Source: Streptomyces sp. ISL-10
Lineage (GTDB): Bacteria > Actinomycetota > Actinomycetes > Streptomycetales > Streptomycetaceae
Reading direction: 5' to 3'
Length of the DNA stretch: 64,000 bases
Assembly (NCBI RefSeq): GCF_018614575.1
Contig: NZ_JAGGOJ010000029.1
Coordinates: 16,481-80,480 of the forward strand
Every line of letters begins with the position of its first letter. Within the stretch, counting starts at the first letter, position 1. Shown one piece after another: positions 17,184-26,179 of this stretch. The notes beneath the pieces are model-generated. The model was not told where the DNA came from and made no database searches. It worked only from the letters and a program-made list of their open reading frames with translations. Position numbers and translations under genes: made by a program.

Positions 17184-17194
17184 TGGTCTGACCA
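17184..17194. promoter_or_regulatory. FadR/LldR-type operator 2
   Basis: TGGTC-T-GACCA lies 21 bases before the lldP start, 82 bp (centre to centre) from operator 1. Paired sites at this spacing on DNA would allow cooperative binding or looping. Confidence 0.72.
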
Positions 17195-17215
17195 AACTCC
17201 GAATGTGAGGGTCGC

Positions 17216-18967
17216 ATGTATCTCCCCGATCTCTCTCCCCTCGCCGACAGCCTCGCGCTCTCCTCGCTCGTCGCCGCTCTACCCCTGCTCACTCTCTTCG
17301 TCCTTCTCGGTGGGCTGCGACTGAAGGCCCACTGGGCCGGCCTCGCATCCCTTGCCGTGGCGATCGTCGTCGCTGTGGCGGTCTACGCGATGCCCGCTGA
17401 CCTGGCCCTGCTGTCCGCGAGCCAAGGCGCGGCATTCGGCCTCTTCCCGATCATGTGGATCGTTGTCACGGCCATCTGGCTCTACCAGCTGACGGTCGTC
17501 AGCGGCCGATTCGAGGATCTCCGCCGGGCCTTCGGCCTGATCAGCGACGACCCGCGCGTCCAAGCGGTGATCATCGCCTTCTGTTTCGGCGGCCTGCTCG
17601 AGGCACTGGCCGGTTTCGGCGCCCCGGTGGCGATCACCGGCGTCATGCTCATGGCGCTGGGCTTCGCACCCGTGCGAGCCGCGATCACCGTGCTGGTCGC
17701 CAACACCGCACCCGTGGCCTTCGGCGCCATCGCGATCCCGATCATCACGGCCGGCAATCTCACCAAGATCCCGTACACCGAGATCGGCGCCTATGTGGGG
17801 CGCCAGACCCCGCTGCTCGCCCTCTTCGTGCCGCTTCTGCTGGTGGCGCTCGTCGACGGTCGCCGCGGCGTGCGGCAGACCTGGCCCGTCGCACTGGTCT
17901 GCGGTGTGGTGTTCGCGCTCGCTCAGTTCGTGAGCGCCAACTACATCTCGGTGGAGCTCACCGACATCATCGCCTCGCTGGCGGGCCTCGCCGCTGTGGT
18001 CCTCTTCCTCCGCGTGTGGCAGCCGCGGGGTGGTGAGCAGGCCAGGGCCGATTTGGGAGCCGAGAGAGAGTCGCAGGGACCGTCGAGTGAGGGCGGGTCG
18101 GGGCGGAGCAACGGATCGGACGCGGCAGCGGACAGCGGCAGGCCCTCGGGCGCATCCGGCCGTGCCGGCAGGCGTACGGCGACCCGGCCGGCCCCGCGCG
18201 CAGGAACGGAAAAGGGGGGCAACGGCGGCCGCGTGGTCATGGCGTTCCTGCCCTACCTCATCGTGATCGCGGTGTTCTCGGCGGCGAAACTGTGGACGCC
18301 CTTCAAGGAGTTCCTCGCGGCTACCGATCTCAAGATCAGCTGGCCGGGGCTCGACGGGCAGGTGCTCACGGCGGCGGGCAAGGTCTCGGCCACCACCGTG
18401 TACACCTTCCCGTGGCTGTCCTCCCCCGGCACGCTTCTCCTGCTGTCCGGGCTGGTGGTCGCCGCCGTCTACCGGCTGAGTCCGGCCGCAGCGGCCCGCG
18501 AGTTCGCGGCGACGGTGTACAAGCTGCGCTGGGCCCTGCTCACCGTCGCCTCCGTCCTCGCGCTCGCCTACGTGATGAACCTGTCGGGCCAGACCATCAC
18601 CATCGGCACGTGGATCGCCGGGACGGGCGCCGCGTTCGCCTTCCTCTCGCCGATCCTGGGCTGGCTGGGCACCGCGGTCACGGGATCCGACACCTCGGCC
18701 AACGCCCTGTTCGCGACCCTTCAGCAGGCCGCCGCGACCAAGGCCGGCCTGGACCCGACACTTCTCGTCGCGGCCAACACCTCCGGCGGCGTCGTCGGCA
18801 AGATGATCAGCCCGCAGAACCTCACGATCGCCGCCACCGCGGTCGGCCTCGTCGGGCGGGAGTCGGTGCTGTTCCGAGGGGCGATCAAGTGGAGCCTGCT
18901 GCTTCTGCTGGTCATGTGCGTGCTGGTCTACCTTCAGTCCAACGTCCTTGCCTGGATGCTCCCGTGA
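17216..18967 (+). CDS. lldP: L-lactate permease
   Basis: A 583-residue LctP-family permease with about 13 membrane helices. Conserved blocks include FGGLLEALAGFGAPVAITGVML, NTAPVAFGAIAIPI and, near the C-terminus, GSDTSANALFATLQQ and SGGVVGKMISPQNLTIA. It imports L-lactate (and probably glycolate-like hydroxyacids) with protons. A hydrophilic, low-complexity insertion of about 65 residues rich in Gly, Ser, Arg and Glu lies at about residues 272-338, in the middle cytoplasmic loop. It is the first gene of an operon with lutABC and diverges from the FadR-type regulator. Confidence 0.93.
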   Translation: MYLPDLSPLADSLALSSLVAALPLLTLFVLLGGLRLKAHWAGLASLAVAIVVAVAVYAMPADLALLSASQGAAFGLFPIMWIVVTAIWLYQLTVVSGRFEDLRRAFGLISDDPRVQAVIIAFCFGGLLEALAGFGAPVAITGVMLMALGFAPVRAAITVLVANTAPVAFGAIAIPIITAGNLTKIPYTEIGAYVGRQTPLLALFVPLLLVALVDGRRGVRQTWPVALVCGVVFALAQFVSANYISVELTDIIASLAGLAAVVLFLRVWQPRGGEQARADLGAERESQGPSSEGGSGRSNGSDAAADSGRPSGASGRAGRRTATRPAPRAGTEKGGNGGRVVMAFLPYLIVIAVFSAAKLWTPFKEFLAATDLKISWPGLDGQVLTAAGKVSATTVYTFPWLSSPGTLLLLSGLVVAAVYRLSPAAAAREFAATVYKLRWALLTVASVLALAYVMNLSGQTITIGTWIAGTGAAFAFLSPILGWLGTAVTGSDTSANALFATLQQAAATKAGLDPTLLVAANTSGGVVGKMISPQNLTIAATAVGLVGRESVLFRGAIKWSLLLLLVMCVLVYLQSNVLAWMLP

Positions 18968-19002
18968 CCGCCGCCGCCCCGCTCTCGCGCACGGGAGGAA
19001 CC

Positions 19003-19806
19003 ATGCGGATCGCTCTGTTCATCACCTGCTTCAATGACACCCTGTTCCCGGCGACCGGCCGGGCGACGGTGCGGCTGCTGGAGCGGCTCGGCTGCGAGGT
19101 GGAATTCCCACAACAGCAGAGCTGTTGCGGCCAGATGCACTTCAACACCGGATACCAGCGTGAGTGCGTACCGCTCGTGCGCCGCTTCACCGAGGTCTTC
19201 GCCGGTTACGACGCGGTGGTGACGCCATCGGGATCGTGTGCCGCGATGGTGCGCGAGTACCACGGCCGGGTGGCCCGACTGTCCGGCGACGCGGGGCTGT
19301 CAGCGGCCGTTCAGTCAGCACCGAGAGTGTACGAACTCTCCGAGTTCCTCGTCGACGTACTCGGCGTCACCGACGTCGGGGCCTACTTCCCGCACCGGGT
19401 CACCTACCACCCGACATGCCATTCGCTGCGCATGCTCGGCGTGGGGGAGAGGCCGCTGGCCCTGCTGCGGGCCGTGCGCGGCATCGACCTGGTGGAACTG
19501 ACCGCGGCCGACCAGTGCTGCGGCTTCGGCGGCACCTTCGCCCTGAAGAACGCCGACACCTCGGTGGCGATGTGCGCGGACAAGGTCGCACACGTGCTCC
19601 ACACCGGTGCCGAGGTGCTGTGCGCGGGTGACAACTCCTGCCTGATGCACATCGGCGGGGTGCTGTCCCGGCTGCGCGCCGGCGTCCGGACCCTGCACCT
19701 GGCCGAGATCCTCGCCGCGACCGAGGAAGACCCGGCGACGGACGCGCCGTCGTCGTCCTCGTCCCGGCACACCACGACCCCCGCGGAAGGGGTGAAGTCC
19801 CTGTGA
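19003..19806 (+). CDS. lutA: Lactate utilization protein A, Fe-S oxidoreductase
   Basis: A 267-residue protein with two CCG domains (PF02754): QQSCCGQMHFN near residue 40 and DQCCGFGGTFALKN near 170, which bind an iron-sulfur cluster. With LutB and LutC it forms the complex that oxidises L-lactate to pyruvate. A GTG at 18964 overlaps the lldP stop, but GGGAGGA just before 19003 and the family N-terminus (MRIALFITCFND) fix the start at 19003. The stop overlaps lutB as GTGA. The C-terminus has a Ser/Thr-rich tail. Confidence 0.92.
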   Translation: MRIALFITCFNDTLFPATGRATVRLLERLGCEVEFPQQQSCCGQMHFNTGYQRECVPLVRRFTEVFAGYDAVVTPSGSCAAMVREYHGRVARLSGDAGLSAAVQSAPRVYELSEFLVDVLGVTDVGAYFPHRVTYHPTCHSLRMLGVGERPLALLRAVRGIDLVELTAADQCCGFGGTFALKNADTSVAMCADKVAHVLHTGAEVLCAGDNSCLMHIGGVLSRLRAGVRTLHLAEILAATEEDPATDAPSSSSSRHTTTPAEGVKSL

Positions 19807-21245
19807 ATGACACCACGTTCCTCGGCATGCCGACGTTCCCGAACGCGGCGAAGAGCGCTCTGGCCGACGCCCAGCTGCGCCGAAACCTCGCGCACGCCAC
19901 CGGCACCATCCGAGGGAAGCGGGCTGCCGCCGTGGGGGAGCTGGACGAGTGGGAGGAGTTGCGCGAAGCAGGGCGCGCCATCAAGGAACGCACCCTGCGC
20001 CACCTGGACCGCTATCTGATGCAGGTCGAAGAGCAGGTCACCGCGGCGGGCGGGCAGGTGCACTGGGCCCGCGACGCCCAGGAGGCGGGCCGTATCGTCG
20101 TCGACCTCGTCCGGGCAACCGGCGAGCGGGAGGTGCTCAAGGTCAAGTCGATGGTCACCCAGGAGATCGGCCTGAACGAGGCCCTGGCCGACGCCGGGAT
20201 CTCCGCGTACGAAACCGACCTGGCCGAGCTGATCGTCCAGCTCGGCCAGGACCACCCCTCTCACATCCTGGTGCCCGCCATCCACCGCAACCGGGCCGAG
20301 ATCAGGGACATCTTCCTGCGCGCGATGGCCGACTACGGCACGGCGGCGCCCGCCGGTCTGAGCGACGATCCGCACGAACTGGCGGAAGCGGCCCGGCGGC
20401 ACCTGCGGGAGAAGTTCCTGCGGGCGAAAGTCGCCGTCTCAGGAGCGAACTTCCTGGTCGCCGACACCGGCACCGCGGTGGTGGTGGAGTCCGAGGGCAA
20501 CGGACGAATGTGCCTCACGATTCCGGAGACTCTCATCTCCGTGGTGGGCATCGAGAAGGTGGTACCCACCTGGCGGGACCTGGAGGTGTTCCTGCAGCTC
20601 CTGCCGCGGTCGTCCACGGGCGAGCGGATGAACCCGTACACCTCGACATGGACCGGCACCGCCGGCGACGACGGACCGAGCACCTTTCACCTGGTGCTCC
20701 TGGACGCCGGACGAACCGACACCCTCGCTGATCCGATCGGCCGTCAGGCGCTGAACTGCATCCGCTGCTCGGCGTGCCTGAATGTCTGCCCGGTCTACGA
20801 GCGAGCGGGCGGCCATGCCTACGGATCGGTCTACCCCGGGCCGATCGGCGCCATCCTCACCCCCCAGTTGCGTGGCACTGCATCGGCGGTGGACCGCTCC
20901 CTGCCGTACGCCTCGACGCTGTGCGGAGCCTGCTACGAGGTCTGCCCCGTCAAGATCAATATCCCGGAAGTGCTCGTGCATTTGCGCGCCAGGGTGGTGG
21001 ACGAGAGCCGCCGACGACGGGTGCCGAAACCGGAGAGGCTGGCCATGGCTGCCGCGCGCTGGATGCTGTCCGACCCGTCGCGGCTGGCGGCGGCACAGCG
21101 CGCGGGCTCCGCCGCCGGTCGGCTGGCGGGCCGGCGGGGACGCATCAGCCGCCTGCCCGGTCCGTTGTCCGCCTGGACCGAAGCCCGCGACGCCCCTGTC
21201 CCGCCGGCGGAGACCTTCCGGGCCTGGTGGAGGAGGAACCGATGA
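19803..21245 (+). CDS. lutB: Lactate utilization protein B, Fe-S protein
   Basis: A 480-residue protein. The N-terminal two thirds are the LUD domain; the C-terminal part has a 2x[4Fe-4S] ferredoxin module, CIRCSACLNVCPVY near residue 318 and CGACYEVCPVK near 376. GTG start overlaps lutA. The electron path from lactate to the chain runs through these clusters in the LutABC model. The stop overlaps lutC as ATGA. Confidence 0.93.
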   Translation: MNDTTFLGMPTFPNAAKSALADAQLRRNLAHATGTIRGKRAAAVGELDEWEELREAGRAIKERTLRHLDRYLMQVEEQVTAAGGQVHWARDAQEAGRIVVDLVRATGEREVLKVKSMVTQEIGLNEALADAGISAYETDLAELIVQLGQDHPSHILVPAIHRNRAEIRDIFLRAMADYGTAAPAGLSDDPHELAEAARRHLREKFLRAKVAVSGANFLVADTGTAVVVESEGNGRMCLTIPETLISVVGIEKVVPTWRDLEVFLQLLPRSSTGERMNPYTSTWTGTAGDDGPSTFHLVLLDAGRTDTLADPIGRQALNCIRCSACLNVCPVYERAGGHAYGSVYPGPIGAILTPQLRGTASAVDRSLPYASTLCGACYEVCPVKINIPEVLVHLRARVVDESRRRRVPKPERLAMAAARWMLSDPSRLAAAQRAGSAAGRLAGRRGRISRLPGPLSAWTEARDAPVPPAETFRAWWRRNR

Positions 21246-21922
21246 ACGCACGCGACGACGTACTGGCCCGCGTCCGCCATGCCCTTGCGGACGTGCCGGA
21301 CGGTGAACGCCCCGAGGACGTGCCGGTGGACCGGCGCTACTCGGCGGGCGGCACGCCGCCCGCCGGGTCCGCGGACGTGGTGCGGCTTCTGGTGGAACGA
21401 CTGGCCGACTACGGAGCGTCGGTCCGCCTGGTGACGGCCGGTCAGGTTGCCGCCGCTGTCGCGCGAGCCGTCTCCGCGCGCGATGCCCGGTCTGTGGTGG
21501 TGCCTCGGGGGTTTCCTCCGCAGTGGCAGGCCGGGCTGGCTGCTGAGCGGGTGCTGAGCGACGAACCGCGGCTGCCCGTGGAGGAGCTCGACCGTGTCGG
21601 CGGCGCGGTCACCACCGTCGCCACCGCCATCGCCGACACCGGCACGCTCGTCCTCGACGGCGGTCCGGGGCAGGGGCGGCGGGTCCTGACGCTGGTGCCC
21701 GACTTCCACCTGTGTGTGGTGCGCGCCGACCAGATCGTGGCATCCGTGCCGGAGGCCCTGGCCCGGCTGGATCCTCTCCGGCCGCTGACCTTCGTCTCCG
21801 GCCCCTCGGCGACCAGTGACATCGAACTCGACCGGGTCGAAGGAGTGCACGGACCGCGCACGCTGGAGGCGCTCGTCATCTGCGATCCCCTTGTTCCCCC
21901 CGATCGATCCATGGAGTCGTGA
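21242..21922 (+). CDS. lutC: Lactate utilization protein C
   Basis: A 226-residue LUD-domain protein (PF02589), the third subunit of the lactate oxidation complex. Family features are the AIADTGTLVLDGGPGQGRR segment and HLCVVRADQIV followed by the C-terminal SGPSATSDIEL-xRVEGVHGPR motif. The start overlaps lutB; the final TGA shares its A with the ATG of a downstream ATPase gene. Confidence 0.92.
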   Translation: MNARDDVLARVRHALADVPDGERPEDVPVDRRYSAGGTPPAGSADVVRLLVERLADYGASVRLVTAGQVAAAVARAVSARDARSVVVPRGFPPQWQAGLAAERVLSDEPRLPVEELDRVGGAVTTVATAIADTGTLVLDGGPGQGRRVLTLVPDFHLCVVRADQIVASVPEALARLDPLRPLTFVSGPSATSDIELDRVEGVHGPRTLEALVICDPLVPPDRSMES

Positions 21923-22440
21923 TGCCCGCCCTTCACCGCCGGACAGGCTGTCTCCGGACAGCGGCGCCGGCCTGTCCGGTTCAGCGACCGGAGAGGTCCT
22001 ACGCCACCGTCGCGTTCTGCATGCTGCCTGCCGAGGAGTGGGCGGTCCCGCGTGCCAGAAGCTTCACGCAGGGGCACATGGCGGCCTGGCGCATCGGTGA
22101 CGAGGTGGCGGACGCGGCGCGGCTCGTCGTCTCCGAGCTCGTCACCAACACCGTGCGGCACAGCGGCTCCGCAGAGGTGAGACTGCGGCTGGCCCGTTCT
22201 CGTTCGCAGGTGCGGATAGAGGTCTTCGACAGCGGACGATGGCGGCCCCCCGCGCCTCCGCCCCAGGAGGGCGACATGGCGGAGGGCGGCCGGGGATTCG
22301 ACCTGGTGGACGCAGTGGCCCAGCGTTGTGGAGTACACAGCACGCCGTCCGGGACCTGTGCCTGGGCACTTCTCCCGGATTCGTCCCCGTCCGGCGGATC
22401 CGGGACCTCCGCCTCGTCCCCTACAGCGCCCGCTCGTTGA
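21922..22440 (+). CDS. ATP-binding protein, anti-sigma/HATPase_c (RsbW-like)
   Basis: A 172-residue single-domain GHKL ATPase of the type abundant in Streptomyces. The N-box is seen in ARLVVSELVTNTVRHSG near residue 75, followed by VRIEVFDSGRW (G1-like) and GGRGFDLVDAVAQRCG (G2). It has no kinase dimerisation domain. Likely roles are anti-sigma kinase or phosphatase-coupled signalling. The ATG overlaps the lutC stop, and a GTG immediately before it is an alternative start. Whether it belongs functionally to the lactate operon is unclear. Confidence 0.85.
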   Translation: MPALHRRTGCLRTAAPACPVQRPERSYATVAFCMLPAEEWAVPRARSFTQGHMAAWRIGDEVADAARLVVSELVTNTVRHSGSAEVRLRLARSRSQVRIEVFDSGRWRPPAPPPQEGDMAEGGRGFDLVDAVAQRCGVHSTPSGTCAWALLPDSSPSGGSGTSASSPTAPAR

Positions 22441-22535
22441 ACAGTTCGCCGGCCAGGAGACTCATTCCTCGTCATGTCAGCGGAGGCCGCCCCCGCCCAC
22501 GAGCGGTTCCACACAACACAGGGGGGACGAAGCCC

Positions 22536-23165
22536 ATGCCCACCGACTACGCCTGCCAGGCCGCCATCGCACTCGCCGCGCAGAGCCTTGACCCGGCCAG
22601 GGCCTTTGTGGAAACCAGCCATCCGAGCGGAAGGCGTACCCATGATGCCCCGGACCTCTCGGCGGGCACAGCGGGTCTGCTGGCGATCCTCGACGGGCTG
22701 TATGCGGAGCTGACGGGCCAGTTGAGCGGATGGCACGCCGGGGTCCGCGACGAGATTAGCGGCGCCTTCGGCAATCCGGTCGCCGCGATCGAGAGCATCC
22801 GGCCAGTTGGACAGCCGAGGGAGTGGGAGAGGTGCACTCTCGTGCAGATCAAGGCGCAGGAGGTGCTCACCGCCCTGGCAAGCCGCCCACGCGGCGCACC
22901 GGTTCGGCCGGGCCACCTGTCCTGGCGCCTTGACCTGGTGGAGGACGCGTTCGCCGGGGCGCTGCGCAGGATCGCCGTCCCGGAGGGGATATCGGTGCGC
23001 TGCGCCTCGGGCCTGGCGGCCGCCGCCGGTTCGCTGTTCGGCCTGCACCCGTCCCGACCGCCACAGGCCACCCAGCCCCCGCCCGCCCAGGAGCCACCCC
23101 AACCCCCTCAAACGGCCGCCTCCCTCCCGGCACGGCCCCCCGGCTGGTTGGGTGGCCTTCCCTGA
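22536..23165 (+). CDS. Conserved hypothetical protein
   Basis: A 209-residue protein I do not recognise. It has a compact helical N-terminal ~165 residues and a Pro/Gln-rich tail. GGGGGGA lies 8 bases before the ATG. A nested hairpin follows the stop. High third-position GC supports a real gene. A longer open frame on the opposite strand covers the same region but has no ribosome site or recognisable domain. Confidence 0.6.
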   Translation: MPTDYACQAAIALAAQSLDPARAFVETSHPSGRRTHDAPDLSAGTAGLLAILDGLYAELTGQLSGWHAGVRDEISGAFGNPVAAIESIRPVGQPREWERCTLVQIKAQEVLTALASRPRGAPVRPGHLSWRLDLVEDAFAGALRRIAVPEGISVRCASGLAAAAGSLFGLHPSRPPQATQPPPAQEPPQPPQTAASLPARPPGWLGGLP

Positions 23166-23188
23166 CGAGCTTGTGCCTGGTCGACAGT

Positions 23189-23244
23189 GGACCTGTGGGC
23201 CCGGCGCCCCGCCCTGCCCCGCCCTCGGCAGGGGGTCCAGGTCC
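23189..23244 (+). terminator. Possible terminator, nested hairpin
   Basis: GGACCTG (23189-23195) pairs with CAGGTCC (23238-23244) around an inner CCTGCC/GGCAGG stem. It lies 24 bases after the hypothetical gene's stop. Confidence 0.4.
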
Positions 23245-23595
23245 TGCCGGACGAGTCTCACCGCACTGCTGAGGCGCCGTCCCTCGAGCCGACGCTGTGT
23301 TCCGGACCAACCAATATCTGTGCCCGCGAAATGAGAAATCGACGCAACACCTGATGAGGTTTTCTGACACAACAGGCGGAGCGAAATCATTCGCCGCGCA
23401 CAGTCGATCGCGGCGTGCTACTGTCGACAACAGTTGCAGTTGTGGTTCCCAGAACTTCAAGCGCCCTCACCGGCTTCACACGCCAACGAGTGCGCTTTTG
23501 TATTTCCGGTCATTTCCCGGGCAGGGTAATCATCGCGGCGACGCGGACTCCGCACAGTGCGGAATCCGATGCACTGCCCCGAAGGAGATTCAAAA
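23245..23595 (+). promoter_or_regulatory. Promoter and long leader of cspA
   Basis: A 350-bp gene-free stretch. A -10-like TACTGT at 23419-23424 would give a leader of about 165 bases, long as is common for cold-shock genes. It ends with GAAGGAG (23581-23587) 8 bases before the cspA ATG. No other feature is seen. Confidence 0.4.
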
Positions 23596-23799
23596 ATGGC
23601 TACTGGCACCGTGAAGTGGTTCAACGCGGAAAAGGGTTTCGGCTTCATCGAGCAGGACGGTGGCGGCGCTGACGTGTTCGCCCACTACTCGAACATCGCC
23701 GCCCAGGGCTTCCGTGAGCTGCTCGAAGGCCAGAAGGTAAGCTTCGACATCGCGCAGGGCCAGAAGGGCCCGACGGCGGAGAACATCGTTCCCGCCTGA
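23596..23799 (+). CDS. cspA: Cold-shock protein, CspA family
   Basis: A 67-residue single cold-shock domain. RNP1 is KGFGFIEQ and RNP2 is DVFAHYS, both intact, giving a single-stranded nucleic-acid-binding protein that acts as an RNA chaperone. The start at 23596 follows a strong ribosome site. It is followed by a perfect hairpin and then by a DEAD-box helicase gene in the same direction, a typical cold-adaptation grouping. Confidence 0.96.
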   Translation: MATGTVKWFNAEKGFGFIEQDGGGADVFAHYSNIAAQGFRELLEGQKVSFDIAQGQKGPTAENIVPA

Positions 23800-23819
23800 C
23801 GCTTACGCGCACAGTTCGT

Positions 23820-23854
23820 AGCTGGGGCCCGCACCTTGGGTGCGGGCCCCAGCT
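23820..23854 (+). terminator. cspA terminator
   Basis: A perfect 15-bp stem (23821-23835 with 23839-23853), extended by one A-T pair, with a 3-base loop. Confidence 0.88.
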
Positions 23855-23953
23855 CGTTCCACTTCAGGGCACAGCCCCTTTGTCACGCCGTGGCGATTTC
23901 ACCGGCGGCATGATTTCGAGAGCTCCGCAGCCTCTTCGTACGGCGGATGCTCC

Positions 23954-23976
23954 ACTCGAGGCTCCGGGCCTCGAGT
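23954..23976 (+). promoter_or_regulatory. Hairpin in the DEAD-box helicase leader
   Basis: ACTCGAGGC-TCCGG-GCCTCGAGT forms a perfect 9-bp stem about 190 bases upstream of the helicase start, inside a 314-bp gap after the cspA terminator. It may be a leader structure affecting helicase expression. Confidence 0.5.
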
Positions 23977-24168
23977 CCGTCCAGAGCTCCCCGTACTCGG
24001 CGCCCGGTCCCTCCGCACCGGATGGCGCCACCAAATTTTCAGCGCCTCGACCCCGAGAATTCCCTCGCCGGTCGGTCTGCTTTCGCATGTTGGCCCGTTC
24101 TTGCGATTCTCTGCGCCGTTCATTCCGCAGAAATTCCTTGGTACGTGCCGCTTCGAGGAAGGTTCTGC

Positions 24169-25686
24169 ATGAACCGCACACGTACGAACGACCGTTCCAC
24201 CCGCACCCGTACCGCCGGTTCCTACTCCGGAAAGGGCGGCAGCCGCTCGGGTGCCATGGCCTCCAACCGCTCCCGTACTCCGGGCCGTTCCGGTGGCTAC
24301 GTGCGCCGTCCCGCTGCTCCCCAGGGCGAGTTCGCCCTACCGGTGACGGTCACCCCGGCGCTGCCCGCCGTCGAGGCGTTCGCTGATCTCGACATGCCCC
24401 GGCCGTTGCTGGCCGCGCTCGTCGCCGAAGGCGTGACCGTCCCGTTCCCGATCCAGGCGGCCACCCTGCCGAACTCCCTCGCGGTTCGTGACGTACTCGG
24501 CCGCGGGCGCACCGGATCCGGCAAGACCCTCGCCTTCGGCTTGGCGCTGCTGGCCCGTACGGCCGGCCGGCGGGCCGAGCCCCGGCAGCCGCTGGCCCTG
24601 GTGCTGGTACCTACCCGGGAGCTGGCGCAGCAGGTCACCGATGCGCTCACCCCTTACGCCCGCTCTGTGCGGTTGCGGCTGGCCACGGTGGTCGGCGGGA
24701 TGTCAATCGGCAAGCAGGCCGGTGCGCTGCGAGGTGGGGCGGAGGTCGTCATCGCGACGCCGGGCAGGCTGAAGGACCTCATCGAGCGGGGCGACTGCCG
24801 CCTGGGCCAGGTCGACATCACGGTCCTGGACGAGGCCGACCAGATGGCGGACATGGGCTTCATGCCGCAGGTCACGGCGCTGCTGGACCAGGTGCGTCCC
24901 GGGGGACAGCGGATGCTGTTCTCGGCCACCCTGGACCGTAACGTCGACCTTCTGGTCCGTCGGTATCTGACTGACCCGGTGGTCCACTCCGTCGACCCGT
25001 CCGCGGGTGCGGTCACCACGATGGAGCACCACGTGCTCCATGTGCACGGTGCGGACAAGCATCGGGCGACGACGGAGATCGCGGCCCGAGAGGGCCGGGT
25101 GATCATGTTCCTGGACACCAAGCATGCCGTCGACAAGCTCACCGGCCATCTGCTGAACAGCGGAGTACGGGCCGCCGCCCTCCACGGCGGAAAGTCGCAG
25201 CCGCAGCGCAACCGGACCCTGGCCCAGTTCAAGACGGGGCATGTGACGGTTCTGGTGGCGACGAATGTCGCGGCACGCGGCATCCACGTCGACAACCTCG
25301 ACCTCGTGGTCAACGTGGACCCGCCCAGCGACCACAAGGACTACATCCACCGCGGGGGCCGCACGGCGCGCGCCGGCGAGTCCGGTCTCGTCGTCACCCT
25401 GGTGACGCCCGATCAGCGCCGCGGCATGAACCGTCTCATGTCCGATGCCGGGATCCGCCCGCACACCACCCAGGTCCGCTCGGGCGAGGCCGAACTGAGC
25501 CGCATCACCGGCGCGCGGACGCCGTCGGGCGTCCCGGTCGTCATCACGGCACCGGTGACCGAGCGCCCCGGACGCAGCGCTTCCGCCTCGCGTGGTCGCC
25601 GCGGCCGTACCGCCAGGAACGGCCGGACCGGTCAGGCGGCGCACCGCACGACTCAGCGGCAGTCAGTCTTCGACGCGGCTGCCTAG
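24169..25686 (+). CDS. DEAD-box ATP-dependent RNA helicase
   Basis: A 505-residue helicase. After a ~60-residue basic, Arg/Gly/Ser-rich N-terminus come the Q motif (PFPIQAATLP), motif I (GRTGSGKT), Ia (PTRELAQQV), Ib (TPGRL), II (DEAD), III (SAT), V (ATNVAARGIHVDNL) and VI (HRGGRTARAG). Motif V has ARGIHVDN rather than the common ARGLDI. A basic C-terminal tail is likely RNA-binding. It probably unwinds structured mRNA at low temperature together with CspA. GAGGAAGG upstream fixes the start. Confidence 0.94.
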   Translation: MNRTRTNDRSTRTRTAGSYSGKGGSRSGAMASNRSRTPGRSGGYVRRPAAPQGEFALPVTVTPALPAVEAFADLDMPRPLLAALVAEGVTVPFPIQAATLPNSLAVRDVLGRGRTGSGKTLAFGLALLARTAGRRAEPRQPLALVLVPTRELAQQVTDALTPYARSVRLRLATVVGGMSIGKQAGALRGGAEVVIATPGRLKDLIERGDCRLGQVDITVLDEADQMADMGFMPQVTALLDQVRPGGQRMLFSATLDRNVDLLVRRYLTDPVVHSVDPSAGAVTTMEHHVLHVHGADKHRATTEIAAREGRVIMFLDTKHAVDKLTGHLLNSGVRAAALHGGKSQPQRNRTLAQFKTGHVTVLVATNVAARGIHVDNLDLVVNVDPPSDHKDYIHRGGRTARAGESGLVVTLVTPDQRRGMNRLMSDAGIRPHTTQVRSGEAELSRITGARTPSGVPVVITAPVTERPGRSASASRGRRGRTARNGRTGQAAHRTTQRQSVFDAAA

Positions 25687-25730
25687 AACTTCCGCGACAG
25701 ACCCCTGACCCACTTCCGCAGGAGGCACTT

Positions 25731-26129
25731 TTGACGCTGGTCCAGATGAAGCCGCGCCCGGCGGGTTCCGCCACCAGGACTGTGGTCGACGCCATGGGCG
25801 CGCCCGGACCGCAGGTCTGGGACGACATGACGGTGGAGGTGGCCCTGTCCGTCATGGCCGGTGCCCATGCGCAGCACCTGCTCGTCAGCGACGAGGACGG
25901 CCGGTGCACGGGCCTGATCACTCAGGCCCAGCTCACCGGCGTCCGCGACAGCTCCGCCTACACGGACCGGGTGCGTCTGCGGGACATCCTCGGCGACGCA
26001 GGACCGTTCCCCTCGCCCGTGACCACGATGGTCGAGGCGGAGCGTGCGATGCGGTACCGGCGGCTCGGATCCTTGCCCGTCGTCGACGAGCACGGTCGCG
26101 CCGTGGGCGTTCTCACCCTCCCGCGCTGA
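25731..26129 (+). CDS. CBS-domain protein
   Basis: A 132-residue protein made of a CBS pair. The first repeat holds AMGAPGPQVWDDMTVEVALSVM and HLLVSDEDGRCTGLI; the second VTTMVEAERAMRYRRLGSLPVVDEHGRAVGVL. CBS pairs bind adenosine nucleotides. A TTG start is chosen because GGAGG (25721-25725) sits 5 bases before it; the first ATG is 15 bases inside. It follows the helicase by 44 bases and probably shares its transcript. Confidence 0.85.
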   Translation: MTLVQMKPRPAGSATRTVVDAMGAPGPQVWDDMTVEVALSVMAGAHAQHLLVSDEDGRCTGLITQAQLTGVRDSSAYTDRVRLRDILGDAGPFPSPVTTMVEAERAMRYRRLGSLPVVDEHGRAVGVLTLPR

Positions 26130-26179
26130 TCTGCCGGCGTTCCCCTGTCCGGACCCTTCTCCCCCAACTGTGAGGCACC

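Noticed and set aside
21999..23390. 463-codon minus-strand frame over the ATPase and the unknown gene
   Set aside because: No ribosome site, no domain, and the plus strand carries a clear HATPase in the overlapping part.
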